From Alphaproteobacteria bacterium (lineage in GTDB: Bacteria; Myxococcota_A; UBA796; GCA-2862545), in assembly GCA_020632925.1 (NCBI GenBank), contig JACKER010000013.1, positions 124,001 through 188,000 of the forward strand: a stretch of 64,000 nt of DNA, written 5' to 3'. The translations under genes were made by a program, and so were the position numbers. How positions within the stretch are numbered: position 1 is the first letter of the stretch; each line of letters starts with the position of its first letter. The notes beneath the pieces are model-generated. The model was given only the letters and a program-made list of their open reading frames with translations, was not told the DNA's origin and ran no database searches. Below, in pieces: positions 54,401 to 63,060 of this stretch.

Positions 54401-55263
54401 CGGCCATCCAGGGCGACGACGCGGTCCTGTGTACGGACGGCGCCCACCACGTCGAGATCGCCGTCGCCGTCGAGGTCGGCGGCGCCCAGTGCGGTCAGGC
54501 CCGCGAGCCCGTTGGCCCAGGTCCGCGGCACGTCGAAGGTCCCGCGACCGAGGTTCCGCAGGCTGACCAGCCAACCCTCGTCCGAGCCGAGCACCAGCTC
54601 CATCCGGCGGTCTCGGTCCAGATCGGCGGCGAGCAGCGACGTGGCGCCCGGCACCGTAGCCAGGAGCTCGACGACATCGGAGCCCCCGGCCTGCCATCGG
54701 ACGGTGCCACCGGCGGCATCCAGCAGCACCAGGTCCGTCCGGCCATCCCCGTCCAGATCGGCGGCGCGGACCACCGACGCGGCCGGCAGGGTCTGGTCGC
54801 AAGCGAACGGAACACCCCCGCAGCGCGAGGTGGAGGTGTCCGAGGCGGCCGCGACGGACGGCTCGTCGTCGTTCCCGAGCACGCTCGCCACCACCGACAC
54901 CACTCGGGCCGTCGGCTGGAAGGGATCGTGCGCGGTCCAACGGCGACCGGCGAGTCCGTTGCCGTACCAACGCACGCCGGGGGAGAGCACCGAGCCCGCG
55001 ACCACGTCGATCGCCCCGTCCCGGTCGAGGTCGGCCACCGCGATCGAGGTGACGGACGACCAGGAGCCCACCGGGGTGGTCGTGCCCTGGAACGCCCTCC
55101 AGGAGAGCCGTCCCTCGGTGTCGGCCATCACCACGTCGGTCCAGTGGTCGCCGTCGATGTCCGCCAGGGCCACCGCCACGGGGTCGGACAGGCCTCGGAC
55201 CGGCAGGACCGGCCAGTCGGCGCGGGCGGTCGCTGTCCATGCCCCCAACAACACGACCACCAT
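51379..55263 (-). CDS. giant secreted FG-GAP/VCBS and thrombospondin-3 repeat protein with MYXO-CTERM-like tail
   Basis: 1294 residues. Signal peptide VVVLLGAWTATARA, then many FG-GAP/VCBS units (ADLDGDGRTDLVLLD-like, each with a Ca-binding DxDGDG loop) interrupted by two blocks of thrombospondin type-3 repeats (DTDGDGLADGAELDRGTDP-like). The end reads GCGCASGPGAPAALLWLALL then Arg-Arg-Arg-Arg, which fits the MYXO-CTERM sorting signal (Cys motif, transmembrane helix, basic end) of myxobacterial surface proteins. ATG 55263 follows a G-rich ribosome site; GTG 55278 is an alternative. The likely role is a calcium-dependent surface adhesin. It overlaps the LysR gene tail-to-tail. Confidence 0.9.
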   Translation of the reverse strand: MVVVLLGAWTATARADWPVLPVRGLSDPVAVALADIDGDHWTDVVMADTEGRLSWRAFQGTTTPVGSWSSVTSIAVADLDRDGAIDVVAGSVLSPGVRWYGNGLAGRRWTAHDPFQPTARVVSVVASVLGNDDEPSVAAASDTSTSRCGGVPFACDQTLPAASVVRAADLDGDGRTDLVLLDAAGGTVRWQAGGSDVVELLATVPGATSLLAADLDRDRRMELVLGSDEGWLVSLRNLGRGTFDVPRTWANGLAGLTALGAADLDGDGDLDVVGAVRTQDRVVALDGRGDGRLDPPRTLASVSGPVDVAVGPFATSAPVIVVAGTDGVFVLVNPGFDDVDGDGLSDLAEAALGTDPRLTDTDGDSLSDWAEVTSGSDPTNTDTDGGGLTDEVELDQHREPLDRRDDWSTDRPRAFPGCDHLAVADVDGDHVLDLLHGSRDIAWLRGTGGGAFAAEEVLGTPTSSTSWWVGDVDGDGRADVVARGGSAVEVWTRLVPGPPTVARLATANVIGVTTGDLDEDGDPEILLSTTDHTVEAYTRHAYDGSWTSTPLPVRGNGLLAFADLDGDGHGDLVFADSPDLRWAAGDGRGGFSAPETLAARAHATRRLEVVDLDADGRRDVLFASNTPELRILWNEGATFALTTFPTERAAPITLQVADVDGDTLPDLVLADRVRGRDATWWWRNDGARGFDDHWQVSAVYAWWGPPMGTGDLDGDADIDVAFCSSTDAMGVVSNHAYADADHDGLSDGYEGVSGTGALTADTDGGGTSDGEERRFGLDPLDPADDRAMDRDGDGLTDAEEALRGTDPTAFDSDGDGASDGGEVAHGLDPTEPDSDGDGMVDGAELDCGTDPRDASDRDADCDGLTDAEEGRLGTDPDAWDTDGDGLADGAELDRGTDPSDPDSDHGGTVDGQEVATDRDLLDPLDDWADHIVAGADSNGPLALMDADGDGDDDVWIATPTGHLLWLEHLDGGRFGSSTIAWQGSTATELHTLDADGDGDEDLLAVGFYSATWLLSEHGAVFPVDLALSPDPIVATTADLDDDGDTDVLAANREGTWSWVADGGLALGDMQPSWWGGTPSALIVSPPAAYLAAVESIYVMPDGVASTEHELVTRRASTPVAVTDIDGDGLDDLVFTRTPNQVLYTTEAGDDGWSEPQQLQPSSGRPTALAFAQLDGSGPPELVVGTTEGLEILWLDPQRVLRIDDGPVGHVLVEDIDGDGRPDVIASGDEGTTWYRNGIEPSPPGATGDTAEPERPRRPTSKDGCGCASGPGAPAALLWLALLTVRRRRAPPRGR

Positions 55264-55377
55264 CCGATCCCCCCCCACATCGTACTGCGGCGGGGGCTGG
55301 TCGGGCCTGGTGCCTGGGTACGGTGGGATCGACCCGGTCGGCGGTGGGGATGGTGGGCTGTCCGCGCCGCCTTCGGG

Positions 55378-55920
55378 CTATTGGCCGAGCCCGATCTGGC
55401 GGTAGAAGTCCTGGTTGTCCCAGAACAGGTACTCCTCGTCCATCACGCCGGCCTCGGTCCAGTGGCCGACGGTCACCATGCGGAGGTCGAAGGCCTTGCC
55501 CGTGGCGGGGATGGACTGGCCCTCGCCGATGGGCATGGGCTCGGTGAAGGTGCCCTGCATCCGGCCGACGACCGCGGTCCACTCGCCCTGGCCGACGCGG
55601 ATCGGGTGCTCCTCGATGCGGGTGTCGGGCGCCCACACGAACATCGCGCGCAGGTCGGCGGTGTGCGTCTCGAGGCCGGTGGTCGTGTGCCCGTCGGGCC
55701 AGTGCACGAGGATGTCGGCGGCGTGGCTCTCGGCGAGGCGGTCCCACTCCTGGTGCGTGAACACCTGGAAGTCGAGCTCGTCGAAGGTCTGCAGGTTCGC
55801 GGCGATCCGCGTGGCCTCGGCGGCGTGGTCGACGGCCGGCTCCGCGCGCTTCTTGGCGAGCGCGACGCTCGACGTGAGGAGGAAGCCGGCCAGGGTGGCG
55901 GTGGCGATCGTGCGGGTCAT
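55378..55920 (-). CDS. secreted SnoaL-like protein
   Basis: 180 residues. Signal peptide (ATATLAGFLLTSSVALA) precedes a SnoaL/ester-cyclase-like alpha+beta barrel recognisable from DILVHWPDGHTTTGLETHTA and GKAFDLRMVTVGHW. Many such proteins are small-molecule isomerases or have no enzyme activity. ATG 55920 follows GGAGA. It is last of three genes in a redox-like unit, 32 bp after the glutathionyl-hydroquinone reductase. The 99 bp below it, before the giant repeat gene, show nothing notable. Confidence 0.8.
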   Translation of the reverse strand: MTRTIATATLAGFLLTSSVALAKKRAEPAVDHAAEATRIAANLQTFDELDFQVFTHQEWDRLAESHAADILVHWPDGHTTTGLETHTADLRAMFVWAPDTRIEEHPIRVGQGEWTAVVGRMQGTFTEPMPIGEGQSIPATGKAFDLRMVTVGHWTEAGVMDEEYLFWDNQDFYRQIGLGQ

Positions 55921-55952
55921 GGTGTCTCCAGTGGCGCAGGTGCGCCGGTCGG

Positions 55953-56855
55953 TCAGCTCGGCACGTGCAGCAGCGGCAGGGGGCCGCGGGGGACGATGCC
56001 GGTGGGGTTGATGGCGCGGACGGAGGCGTAGCCCCTGCGCATCGCGTCGAGGTTGCAGGTCTCGGCGACGCCGGGGTGCGCGACCATCCGCTCGAGGTGC
56101 GCCTGGAGCCGCGGATACTCGGCCCAGCGCTTCAGGTTGCAGCGGAACAGGGAGAAGTAGGCCGCGTCGAAGCGGAACGCGGTCACGAACAGCCGGAGGT
56201 CGGCCTCGGTGAGCTGGTCGCCCACCAGCCAGTCGCGCCCGTCGAGGTGCGCCTCCAGCTGGTCGAGCAGGTCGAAGACCCCGACGACTGCTGCGTCGTA
56301 GGCCTCCTGCGTGGTCGCGAAGCCCGCCTGGTAGACCCCGTTGTTGAGGGCGCCGTAGAGCCGCTCGGACCAGGCGTCGATCTCGGGGACCAGGGGGTCC
56401 GGGCGCAGGCGGGGCGCGTCGCTCGGGAGCCGGTCGAGCATCGCGACGATCTCGGATGACTCGTTGTTCACGATGCGCTGCTCGGCCTCGTCCCAGAGCA
56501 CGGGCACCGTGACGCGCCCGGTGTAGTGGGGGTCGGCGCGGAGGTAGAGCTCGTAGAGGCGGGCGTGGCCGTGCGGGGAGGCGGAGCGCTCCTCGAAGGC
56601 CCAGCTGTGGTCGGAGAGCGTGTTGGCGAAGTGGACGCCGATCACGTCCGTCAGGCCCTTGAGCGAGCGCGCGAGCAGCGTCCGGTGCGCCCACGGACAG
56701 GTCCAGGCGACGAACAGGTGGTAGCGGCCGGGCTCGGGTCGCACGGGCGGGAGCGCGTCCCGGAACACGCTGGGTTTGCGCAGGAACGCGCCGTCCCCGT
56801 CCTCGTCCGTCGGGCGCCACTCGCCCTCCCACCGGCCGTCGATCATCCTCGCCAT
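55953..56855 (-). CDS. glutathionyl-hydroquinone reductase (Xi-class GST)
   Basis: 300 residues. Catalytic Cys53 lies in AWTCPWAHRTLL, the Xi-class signature, followed by VTVPVLWDEAEQRIVNNESS and the alpha-helical GST C-terminal domain (GVYQAGFATTQEAYDAAV). These enzymes reduce glutathionyl-hydroquinones in the cytoplasm. ATG 56855 has AGGAGG six bases upstream and begins at the family N terminus. It is 26 bp after the F420-reductase-like gene and 32 bp before the SnoaL-like gene. Confidence 0.92.
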   Translation of the reverse strand: MARMIDGRWEGEWRPTDEDGDGAFLRKPSVFRDALPPVRPEPGRYHLFVAWTCPWAHRTLLARSLKGLTDVIGVHFANTLSDHSWAFEERSASPHGHARLYELYLRADPHYTGRVTVPVLWDEAEQRIVNNESSEIVAMLDRLPSDAPRLRPDPLVPEIDAWSERLYGALNNGVYQAGFATTQEAYDAAVVGVFDLLDQLEAHLDGRDWLVGDQLTEADLRLFVTAFRFDAAYFSLFRCNLKRWAEYPRLQAHLERMVAHPGVAETCNLDAMRRGYASVRAINPTGIVPRGPLPLLHVPS

Positions 56856-56881
56856 CACACACCTCCTGGTCGGTTCGGAGC

Positions 56882-57505
56882 TTAGGGCCGGACCAGCTTC
56901 CACGCGGTGCCGAAGCCCGTGTCGAGGCGGAACTGGAGGGTGATGCCGAGCAGCGCGAGCGCCTCGAGCTGGCGGGCGCGGTGCAGGGGCCCGGCGTCGA
57001 TGGCGATGAGCCCGCCGCTCTGCACCAGCCCGAGGACCTTGGCGCGCGCCTCGTCGTCGTCGCTCGCGACGAACACGTCGAGCGGCTGCCCACCGACCTC
57101 CCCCGCGACCAGCGTGCCGGCGAAGGTCGTGTTGAACGCCTTCACGACGCGGGCCTCGGGCGCCGCCGCCGCGATCTGCTCCGCCGCCGAGGTGCTCGGC
57201 GAGGTCACGAGGCCGTCGTAGGTGGCGTTCAGGGGGTTCGAGAGGTCGACGACGATCTTGCCCGCGAGGCGTCCCGAGAGCTCCCAGGCCAGCGCGAGGG
57301 CCGCCTGGTAGGGGAGGGCGAGGACGATGACGTCGGCGGACAGGGCCGCGTCGAGGTCGGTGGTGGCGTCGGCGCCGAGCTCGGCGGCCAGCGCCGCGGC
57401 ACGGGCGGTGTCCCGACCGTGGAGGGTGACCGCGTTCCCGCCCGCGACCAGCCGGGTGCCGACGCCGCGAGCCATGTTTCCGCTGCCGAGGATGGTGGTG
57501 CGCAT
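56882..57505 (-). CDS. NADPH-dependent F420 reductase-like oxidoreductase
   Basis: 207 residues. The Rossmann motif is ILGSGNMARGVGTRL (GxGxxA-type), followed by DVIVLALPYQAALAL, VVDLSNPLN and VVKAFNTTFAGTL, the NpdG/F420-dependent NADP reductase family. In bacteria without F420 these proteins may reduce other quinone- or flavin-like substrates. ATG 57505 follows GGAGAGAAC. It is first in a three-gene unit and has a perfect palindrome 72 bp upstream. Confidence 0.85.
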   Translation of the reverse strand: MRTTILGSGNMARGVGTRLVAGGNAVTLHGRDTARAAALAAELGADATTDLDAALSADVIVLALPYQAALALAWELSGRLAGKIVVDLSNPLNATYDGLVTSPSTSAAEQIAAAAPEARVVKAFNTTFAGTLVAGEVGGQPLDVFVASDDDEARAKVLGLVQSGGLIAIDAGPLHRARQLEALALLGITLQFRLDTGFGTAWKLVRP

Positions 57506-57576
57506 GTTCTCTCCAGGTGACACCCAGAGAGTATGAAGGCGCGCCGTCGATACCAACGGGCGTGTTCGGGTCTCGT

Positions 57577-57594
57577 AGTTGCGCTATCGCAACT
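57577..57594. promoter_or_regulatory. perfect palindrome, probable operator of the redox operon
   Basis: AGTTGCG-CTAT-CGCAACT, two seven-base perfect arms around four bases. It lies 72-89 bp before the F420-reductase-like ATG. A weak promoter may follow it on the minus strand (TTGGTA and CATACT, 15-base spacer). The symmetry suits a dimeric repressor or activator of redox or drug stress; no regulator gene adjoins it. Confidence 0.5.
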
Positions 57595-57621
57595 CGTGGC
57601 TCTCATCCTGCGCGAGCGCGG

Positions 57622-58605
57622 TCAGTCGCCCCCGACCATCCGCTTGATCGTGTCCTCGATGCGCGCCTCCTGGACGGTGACGTCGAGCACGTCGTGGTCG
57701 GCGAGCAGGCGACGGAGGAGCTCGGGCACGGCGAGCCGCTCGGCGTCGAGCTCGATCACCACCCGGCGATCCTGCTGCTCGACCACGGTCGCGGCGTCGG
57801 GCACCGGGAGCGGCCCGTCGGGCACCTCGCGCAGGTGCAGCTCGACCCGGCGTCGATGCCCGTAGCGGGTGCGGAGCGAGGTCAGGTCGCCGTCGTGCAG
57901 GATGCGCCCGCGGTCGATCACCATCACGCGGTGGCAGAGCCGCTCGATGTCGTCGAGATCGTGGCTCGTGAGCAGGACGGTGGTGCCGCGCTCGGCGGAG
58001 AGCGTGCGCAGGAACGCGTGCAGGGCGTCCCGCACGACGACGTCGAGACCGATCGTGGGCTCGTCGAGCAGGAGCAGCTCGGGTGCGTGCAGCAGCGCGG
58101 CGGCGAGCTCGCAGCGCATCTTCTGGCCGAGCGAGAGCTTGCGGACGGGCACGTCGAGCAGCGGTCCGAGGTCCAGCCGCTCCACCAGCTCCTCGCGCCG
58201 CGACCGGAAGTCCACCGGCGGCACGCGGTAGATCCGGCCCAGCAGGTCGAAGCCCTCGCCGGGCGACAGATCCCACCACAGCTGCGTCCGCTGCCCGAAG
58301 ACCACCCCGATGCGGGACGCCAGCGCCACCCGGTCGCGGTGCGGGACGACCCCGCAGACCTCGAGCGCGCCCGCCGTCGGCGCGAGAATGCCGGTGAGCA
58401 TCTTGAGCGTCGTCGACTTGCCGGCGCCGTTCGGGCCGACGAAGCCCACGAACGACCCGCGCTCGATCGTGAACGTCAGGCCGCCCACCGCCTCGACCTC
58501 GCGCCCCTTCGACGGCAGCAGCCCCCGCAGCGCGCCGAGCAACCCCGGTGCCTGGGGGTGGACCACGTAGGTCTTGGACAGGCCCTCCGCCTTCACCGTC
58601 GCCAC
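57622..58605 (-). CDS. ABC-2 exporter ATP-binding protein
   Basis: 327 residues. Walker A GPNGAGKSTTLK, Q-loop FGQRTQLWWDL, ABC signature LSLGQKMR, Walker B LLLLDEPTIGLD and H-loop TSHD are intact. It carries the C-terminal extension usual for ABC-2 ATPases. GTG 58605 begins 1 bp after the stop of the adjacent permease, so the three genes form one operon with two different permeases. The set belongs to the DUF990/viologen-type exporter group; the substrate is unknown. Confidence 0.92.
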   Translation of the reverse strand: MATVKAEGLSKTYVVHPQAPGLLGALRGLLPSKGREVEAVGGLTFTIERGSFVGFVGPNGAGKSTTLKMLTGILAPTAGALEVCGVVPHRDRVALASRIGVVFGQRTQLWWDLSPGEGFDLLGRIYRVPPVDFRSRREELVERLDLGPLLDVPVRKLSLGQKMRCELAAALLHAPELLLLDEPTIGLDVVVRDALHAFLRTLSAERGTTVLLTSHDLDDIERLCHRVMVIDRGRILHDGDLTSLRTRYGHRRRVELHLREVPDGPLPVPDAATVVEQQDRRVVIELDAERLAVPELLRRLLADHDVLDVTVQEARIEDTIKRMVGGD

Positions 58606-58606
58606 G

Positions 58607-59398
58607 TCAGCTCCCCGTGCTGCGGTAGCGGTCGACCGCGAACGACCACCAGCGCAGCGTGAGCGCCAGGAACAGCCCCGCCACGAGCGGCGTCGCCCAC
58701 GGCGTCCACGCAGGCCAGCCCATCGGGTCGGGGTGGTCGAGCACCACCAGCGACGGGAAGTAGCTCACGAACCCGACCGGCACGAGGCCGAGGAAGACCA
58801 GGCGCAGCCAGCGTCCATAGATGGGCATCGGGAACTTCGCGAGCTCCTGGCCCCCGAAGCTGAACGCGTTGAACAGCTCGCCCGACGCCACCGCGAACAC
58901 GCAGGTGCCGGCCTCCGCGACGAAGATGCCCGCGAACACCGCCGTCGCCGACGCGAGCTGCAGGAGCACCATCGCCAGGCGGTCGGGGCTCGGCGCGAAG
59001 CCCGTCGCCCACAGGCCAAAGCCCATCGCGAGCGCCCCCTGCGCCACGCGGCCGAGGTGGTACGGGCGGCACTGGCGGGCCATCACCTGGATCAGCGCGG
59101 GCGCGGGCCGCACCAGCACGCCGTCGAAGGTCCCGAGGCGTACGAGCTCGGGCATGTCGTTCAGCCCGTCGGTGAGCAGCTCGGCGATCCCGAGCGCCGC
59201 CGTCACCGCCCCGTAGAGGTAGATCACCTCGTCCCGCCCGAAGCCCGCGAGCTCGGTCGCCTGCGTCATCAGCGCGATCACCGCCGCGAGCTCGAGCAGC
59301 GCGATCCATCCCCGCCCGAACACCTCGAGCAGGAAGGAGCGACGGTAGCTGGCCTGGGCGCGCAGCGAGGCGCCCATCATCGCGAGGTAGACGTCCAT
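58607..59398 (-). CDS. ABC-2 exporter permease, DUF990-like
   Basis: 263 residues with about six transmembrane helices, rich in aromatic and Gly residues, and the N-terminal RAQASYRRSFLLEVFGRGWIA typical of the second permease in DUF990 exporters. The ATG at 59398 overlaps the stop of the other permease (ATGA). With that permease it should form a heterodimeric channel driven by the downstream ATPase. Confidence 0.85.
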   Translation of the reverse strand: MDVYLAMMGASLRAQASYRRSFLLEVFGRGWIALLELAAVIALMTQATELAGFGRDEVIYLYGAVTAALGIAELLTDGLNDMPELVRLGTFDGVLVRPAPALIQVMARQCRPYHLGRVAQGALAMGFGLWATGFAPSPDRLAMVLLQLASATAVFAGIFVAEAGTCVFAVASGELFNAFSFGGQELAKFPMPIYGRWLRLVFLGLVPVGFVSYFPSLVVLDHPDPMGWPAWTPWATPLVAGLFLALTLRWWSFAVDRYRSTGS

Positions 59399-60189
59399 CA
59401 GCCGCCCGCGATCTGGAGGTGGCGTGTGGCGCGGGCCAGCACGAGCCGCGTGAGGAGCGCGACGGCGACCACCCAGCCCGCCTGGAGGACCAGGGTGCGG
59501 ACGAGCTCCTGCGGGGACACGCCGACCCAGATGCGTGCGGGCGCGTCGAGCACCGCCGCCCACGGGCTCCAGGCCAGCGCCGTCGCCACCGCTGGTGGGT
59601 ACCAGGAGAGCGGCAGCAGCAGCCCCGACGCGACGCCGGCCACCCCGGTCACGACCATGCGCACGCCGCGCTCGGACTCGAGCCAGAAGGCCGAGAGCTC
59701 GATCAGGAACAGCAGCGAGGTGCCGACCACGGCGCTCATCGCGAGGCTCGGCAGGAAGACGAGGGCCGCGAGCAGGTCCTCGGGGGGAGAGAGCGCTCCG
59801 AGGGCCGCGCCGACGAGCAGCAGCGGGACCATGCGGCCGCCCGCGAACCAGAGGCTCGCGCCGAGCCGGCGGGCCAGGGCGACAGCGTACGGGTCGACCG
59901 GTCGCAGGAGCTCGACCGCGATCTGGCCGGTGCGCACGTCGTTCGCGAGGCCCAGCGTCCCCCACACCGGCGCCACCATCAGCGTCGCCTGGGTCACGAC
60001 CGCGAACGTCGTCGCGTCCGCGGGCGAGAAGCCACCGATCACGTCGCGGTGGCCGTAGCAGGCGGACAGCGCCGCCACGCGGAACGCCAGGAACATGGCG
60101 TTCGTCGCGAGCCCCGCAGCGTTGGCCACCCGGTAGGCAGCCTGCTGGCGGAACGACGCACGAGCGAAGGCGGTGAGGACCGAGAGCAC
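59398..60189 (-). CDS. ABC-2 exporter permease
   Basis: 263 residues with about six transmembrane helices (such as WLESERGVRMVVTGVAGVAS and GLLLPLSWYPP followed by a long C-terminal helix). GTG 60189 has AGGGG five bases upstream. First gene of the exporter operon; its stop overlaps the next permease start. Only 31 bp separate it from the divergent TPR gene, so the two promoters overlap. Confidence 0.85.
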   Translation of the reverse strand: MLSVLTAFARASFRQQAAYRVANAAGLATNAMFLAFRVAALSACYGHRDVIGGFSPADATTFAVVTQATLMVAPVWGTLGLANDVRTGQIAVELLRPVDPYAVALARRLGASLWFAGGRMVPLLLVGAALGALSPPEDLLAALVFLPSLAMSAVVGTSLLFLIELSAFWLESERGVRMVVTGVAGVASGLLLPLSWYPPAVATALAWSPWAAVLDAPARIWVGVSPQELVRTLVLQAGWVVAVALLTRLVLARATRHLQIAGG

Positions 60190-60220
60190 CTCGGCCCCTA
60201 TCGCGGGTACGGTGCCGGTG

Positions 60221-63046
60221 ATGTCCGATCCGCGCGTCCCTGCCGCCCACGTCCTCCACGCCCACCGACTTCGGTCGCCCGTGGGGCACGAGGACACGCT
60301 GACGGACGTGCTGGACCAGGTCCTCGACGCCGCGCTCGACCACGATCCGTGGGATCCGCGGATCCGCGTGGAGCTGGCCCGCCGTGCGCTCGCGCGTGGC
60401 GACGAAGGGTCCGCGGTCGAGCACCTGCGAGCGTGCCTGGACCCCGAGCGGATCCCGCCGAGCGCGATCGATCTGCCCGAGCCGCTCGTGGCGCGGGCGC
60501 TGGAGGGGTGGACCGAGCGCTGCCGCACGTCGATGCTCATCGTCGAGGAGGTCGGCGCGGACGACGCGGTCGCGCGCTGGCCGGAGGAGGCTCAGCGGCC
60601 GTTGGAGGGCGTCTACGAGGGGCTGCTCGCGCACCGGGGCCGCGTGAGGGCGGCGCTCTTCGACGACCCGGACGAGGTGGCCTCGACGCTTTGCGAGGTG
60701 GACACCCTGCGGTCGCCCTTCGACCTGGACGAGGGGCTCGATCGGAACTTCGGGCACATCGGGCGCGTGGTCGGCTTCCTGCTGGAGGCGGCGCCCTGGC
60801 TCTCGCCCGCGAGGTACCTCGTCCGCGATCAGACCTCGGAGCTCTACGAGATCTGGCTCGTCGACGGTGTCGGGAGCCTGCTGCGCCATCGGCGGCCCGG
60901 CGACGAGTGGCTGGAGGCGCTGGCGCCCGTGCTCGACGAGGTCGGCGAGGACCCTGCGCTACGGGAATTGATCGCCGGGGGCTGGCGGGCGCAGGCGTGG
61001 CGCCTCCTCGACGCATGGAGCCCTGCCGCCGAGGTGGAGGTGCGGCAGGCGATCGAGCGGGCGGGATCGCTCGGCGCGCGCACGCGGGTCGTCGAGGCGC
61101 GGCTCGCTGTGCTCGTCGGCGATCCGCTGGCGACCGAGGCGCTGCGTCTGGCGCTGGTGGAGGCGCCGTCCTGGCGCGACGGATGGCTCCTGCTCGCTCA
61201 GCGGCAGCGCACGATCGGCGCGTTCGAGGAGGCGGCGGCGGCGGCGCGGAGGGCCCGGGCGCCCGAGCTGGTCGAGGAGGCCCTGCGAGGGCTGCGGACG
61301 CGCGAGGAGGCCCGTCACCACGAGCCCTTCGAGGCCACCCCGCTCGACGACCTCGATCCGGAGCCCTCCTGGGCCAGGGGGAACCTGGCGACGTACACGA
61401 TCACACCGCCGACGCCGCTGTGCCTCGACCAGGTCACGCTCCCGACGCGTCCCGGTGCCGAAGAAGCCGTCGAGCGCTGGCTCGGCGCGCTCGCGGAGCC
61501 CGTGGAGGCGCTGTTCTCCGTGATGGCGGGCGAGGTCGTGCTGGAGCAGCACACGGACTGGCAGCGGGCGGGGCTGGACGCCTTGCTGGCGGCGCTGCGC
61601 GACCTCGCGCCGATGACCGGCGACGCGCGCTTCCTGCTGTTCGAGCGCGAGGAACGCACGGCCGTCCTGGGGGAGGTGCGCCACGGTCGGCTCCGCATCG
61701 AGGTGGGGCGGACGGTCGAGGACGGCGACGCCCTGCTCGCCTGGGTGACCGAGCGGTCCCGAGAACGGCCGGACGACGAGGCGCTGACGCGGTTCCTGGG
61801 TCGCCTGCGCCAGCGCCGCCTGCGCTGGGAGTGGTGCTGGCGGATCGACGACGCCACCGCCCGCGCCTGGCTCGACGACATCGCGCGAACGGGCACGGAG
61901 GACCCGCGCCTCTACGTCCTGCGCGCCGAGCACGCCCGCCGCAGCGGCGACCGCGCCACCGCCGAGCGAGAGCTGCTGCGGGCCGCGGAGCTCGAGGGGA
62001 GGAACCTGCTGTGGGCAGCGCTCGCGGCGGAGGACCGCGGGCGCGCGCTCGAGCACCTGGTCGGGTTCCGGGAGCGCTGGCCCGAGGACGTGACCGGGCG
62101 TCTGCTGCACGCGCTGTGGACGGCGGATCCGGGCCTGCTCCCGAGCGAGGCGCCCGCCGCCGCCGACCCCTGGCTCGCCGACCTCTCGCGCTCCGACGGC
62201 TTCGCGGAGGGGCTGCTCTGGCTCGCGCGCGTCCGCACCGAGCCGGCGATGGTGCCCTGGCTGCTGGCGGCCTCGCGGCGGCTCGCGGATCCGGCACCGA
62301 TGCTCGCGCTGCTCCACACGCTGCATCCGGACGAGCCGGACGTGCTGTCCGCGGTCGGCGCAGCGGCGACGGCGGCGAAGGACTGGGGGCGGGCCGCGGA
62401 CGTGCTCTGGCATCGTGCGGCCCTCGTGACGGAGCCCGAGCGGGGCTACGCGGCGGCGGCCGAACGCCAGCGCCTGGTGACCGCCTGCTACCACGCCGCC
62501 TGTGAGGCGCTCTACGGGCGACCCGCGGGCGCCGACCGTCCGCCGGGCAAGCCGTCCGACGAGGCCCTGGCGCGGACGGAGGACCTGATCGGCCGTGCGC
62601 TGTCGGCCCTCGAGGCCGTGCCCGCGAACGCCCTGCACGCAGCCTGCTGGGTGGTGCTCGCGCTGGTCGCTGCCTGGCGCAAGGACCACGCGACGGCGCT
62701 GCGGCTCGCGGACGACGCCGTCACCATCGACCCCACCGCGCACGCCCTGACCACACGGGCCTCCGTCCGTTGCAGCCTGGGAGACCTCGCGGGCGCGGCC
62801 TCGGACGCCGTGGCGGCGCTCGCCAAGGCCCCCGACCACCACCACGCCGAGCTCGTGCTGGCCTGCGTCGCGGGCAAGCGCCGGAAGCCCTGGGCCGCGG
62901 TGCGCCCCCACGTCGAGCGGGTGGTGGCGCTGTGGCCCGAGGGTCGCCCAGAGCTCGCGGAGGAGCCCGACCTCGCCCGGTACCGCCGCGAGCCGGCGTT
63001 CCGGGCGTTGGTGGGGTTGGATGGCCAGGGAGGCGGTGGGGCGTAG
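60221..63046 (+). CDS. large TPR-like cytoplasmic protein of unknown function
   Basis: 941 residues, no signal peptide or membrane helix. Ala/Leu/Arg-rich helical repeats run through the N and C thirds (such as LARRALARGDEGSAVEHLRAC and DDAVTIDPTAHALTTRASVR), typical of degenerate tetratricopeptide repeats. The middle (residues ~390-560) is less repetitive and contains a beta-rich domain (LFEREERTAVLGEVRHGRLR). ATG 60221 is chosen, though the ribosome site is weak and GTG 60218 is adjacent. It is divergent from the exporter operon. A scaffold role is inferred from the repeats only. Confidence 0.7.
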   Translation: MSDPRVPAAHVLHAHRLRSPVGHEDTLTDVLDQVLDAALDHDPWDPRIRVELARRALARGDEGSAVEHLRACLDPERIPPSAIDLPEPLVARALEGWTERCRTSMLIVEEVGADDAVARWPEEAQRPLEGVYEGLLAHRGRVRAALFDDPDEVASTLCEVDTLRSPFDLDEGLDRNFGHIGRVVGFLLEAAPWLSPARYLVRDQTSELYEIWLVDGVGSLLRHRRPGDEWLEALAPVLDEVGEDPALRELIAGGWRAQAWRLLDAWSPAAEVEVRQAIERAGSLGARTRVVEARLAVLVGDPLATEALRLALVEAPSWRDGWLLLAQRQRTIGAFEEAAAAARRARAPELVEEALRGLRTREEARHHEPFEATPLDDLDPEPSWARGNLATYTITPPTPLCLDQVTLPTRPGAEEAVERWLGALAEPVEALFSVMAGEVVLEQHTDWQRAGLDALLAALRDLAPMTGDARFLLFEREERTAVLGEVRHGRLRIEVGRTVEDGDALLAWVTERSRERPDDEALTRFLGRLRQRRLRWEWCWRIDDATARAWLDDIARTGTEDPRLYVLRAEHARRSGDRATAERELLRAAELEGRNLLWAALAAEDRGRALEHLVGFRERWPEDVTGRLLHALWTADPGLLPSEAPAAADPWLADLSRSDGFAEGLLWLARVRTEPAMVPWLLAASRRLADPAPMLALLHTLHPDEPDVLSAVGAAATAAKDWGRAADVLWHRAALVTEPERGYAAAAERQRLVTACYHAACEALYGRPAGADRPPGKPSDEALARTEDLIGRALSALEAVPANALHAACWVVLALVAAWRKDHATALRLADDAVTIDPTAHALTTRASVRCSLGDLAGAASDAVAALAKAPDHHHAELVLACVAGKRRKPWAAVRPHVERVVALWPEGRPELAEEPDLARYRREPAFRALVGLDGQGGGGA

Positions 63047-63060
63047 CCCCCACAGTCCGC

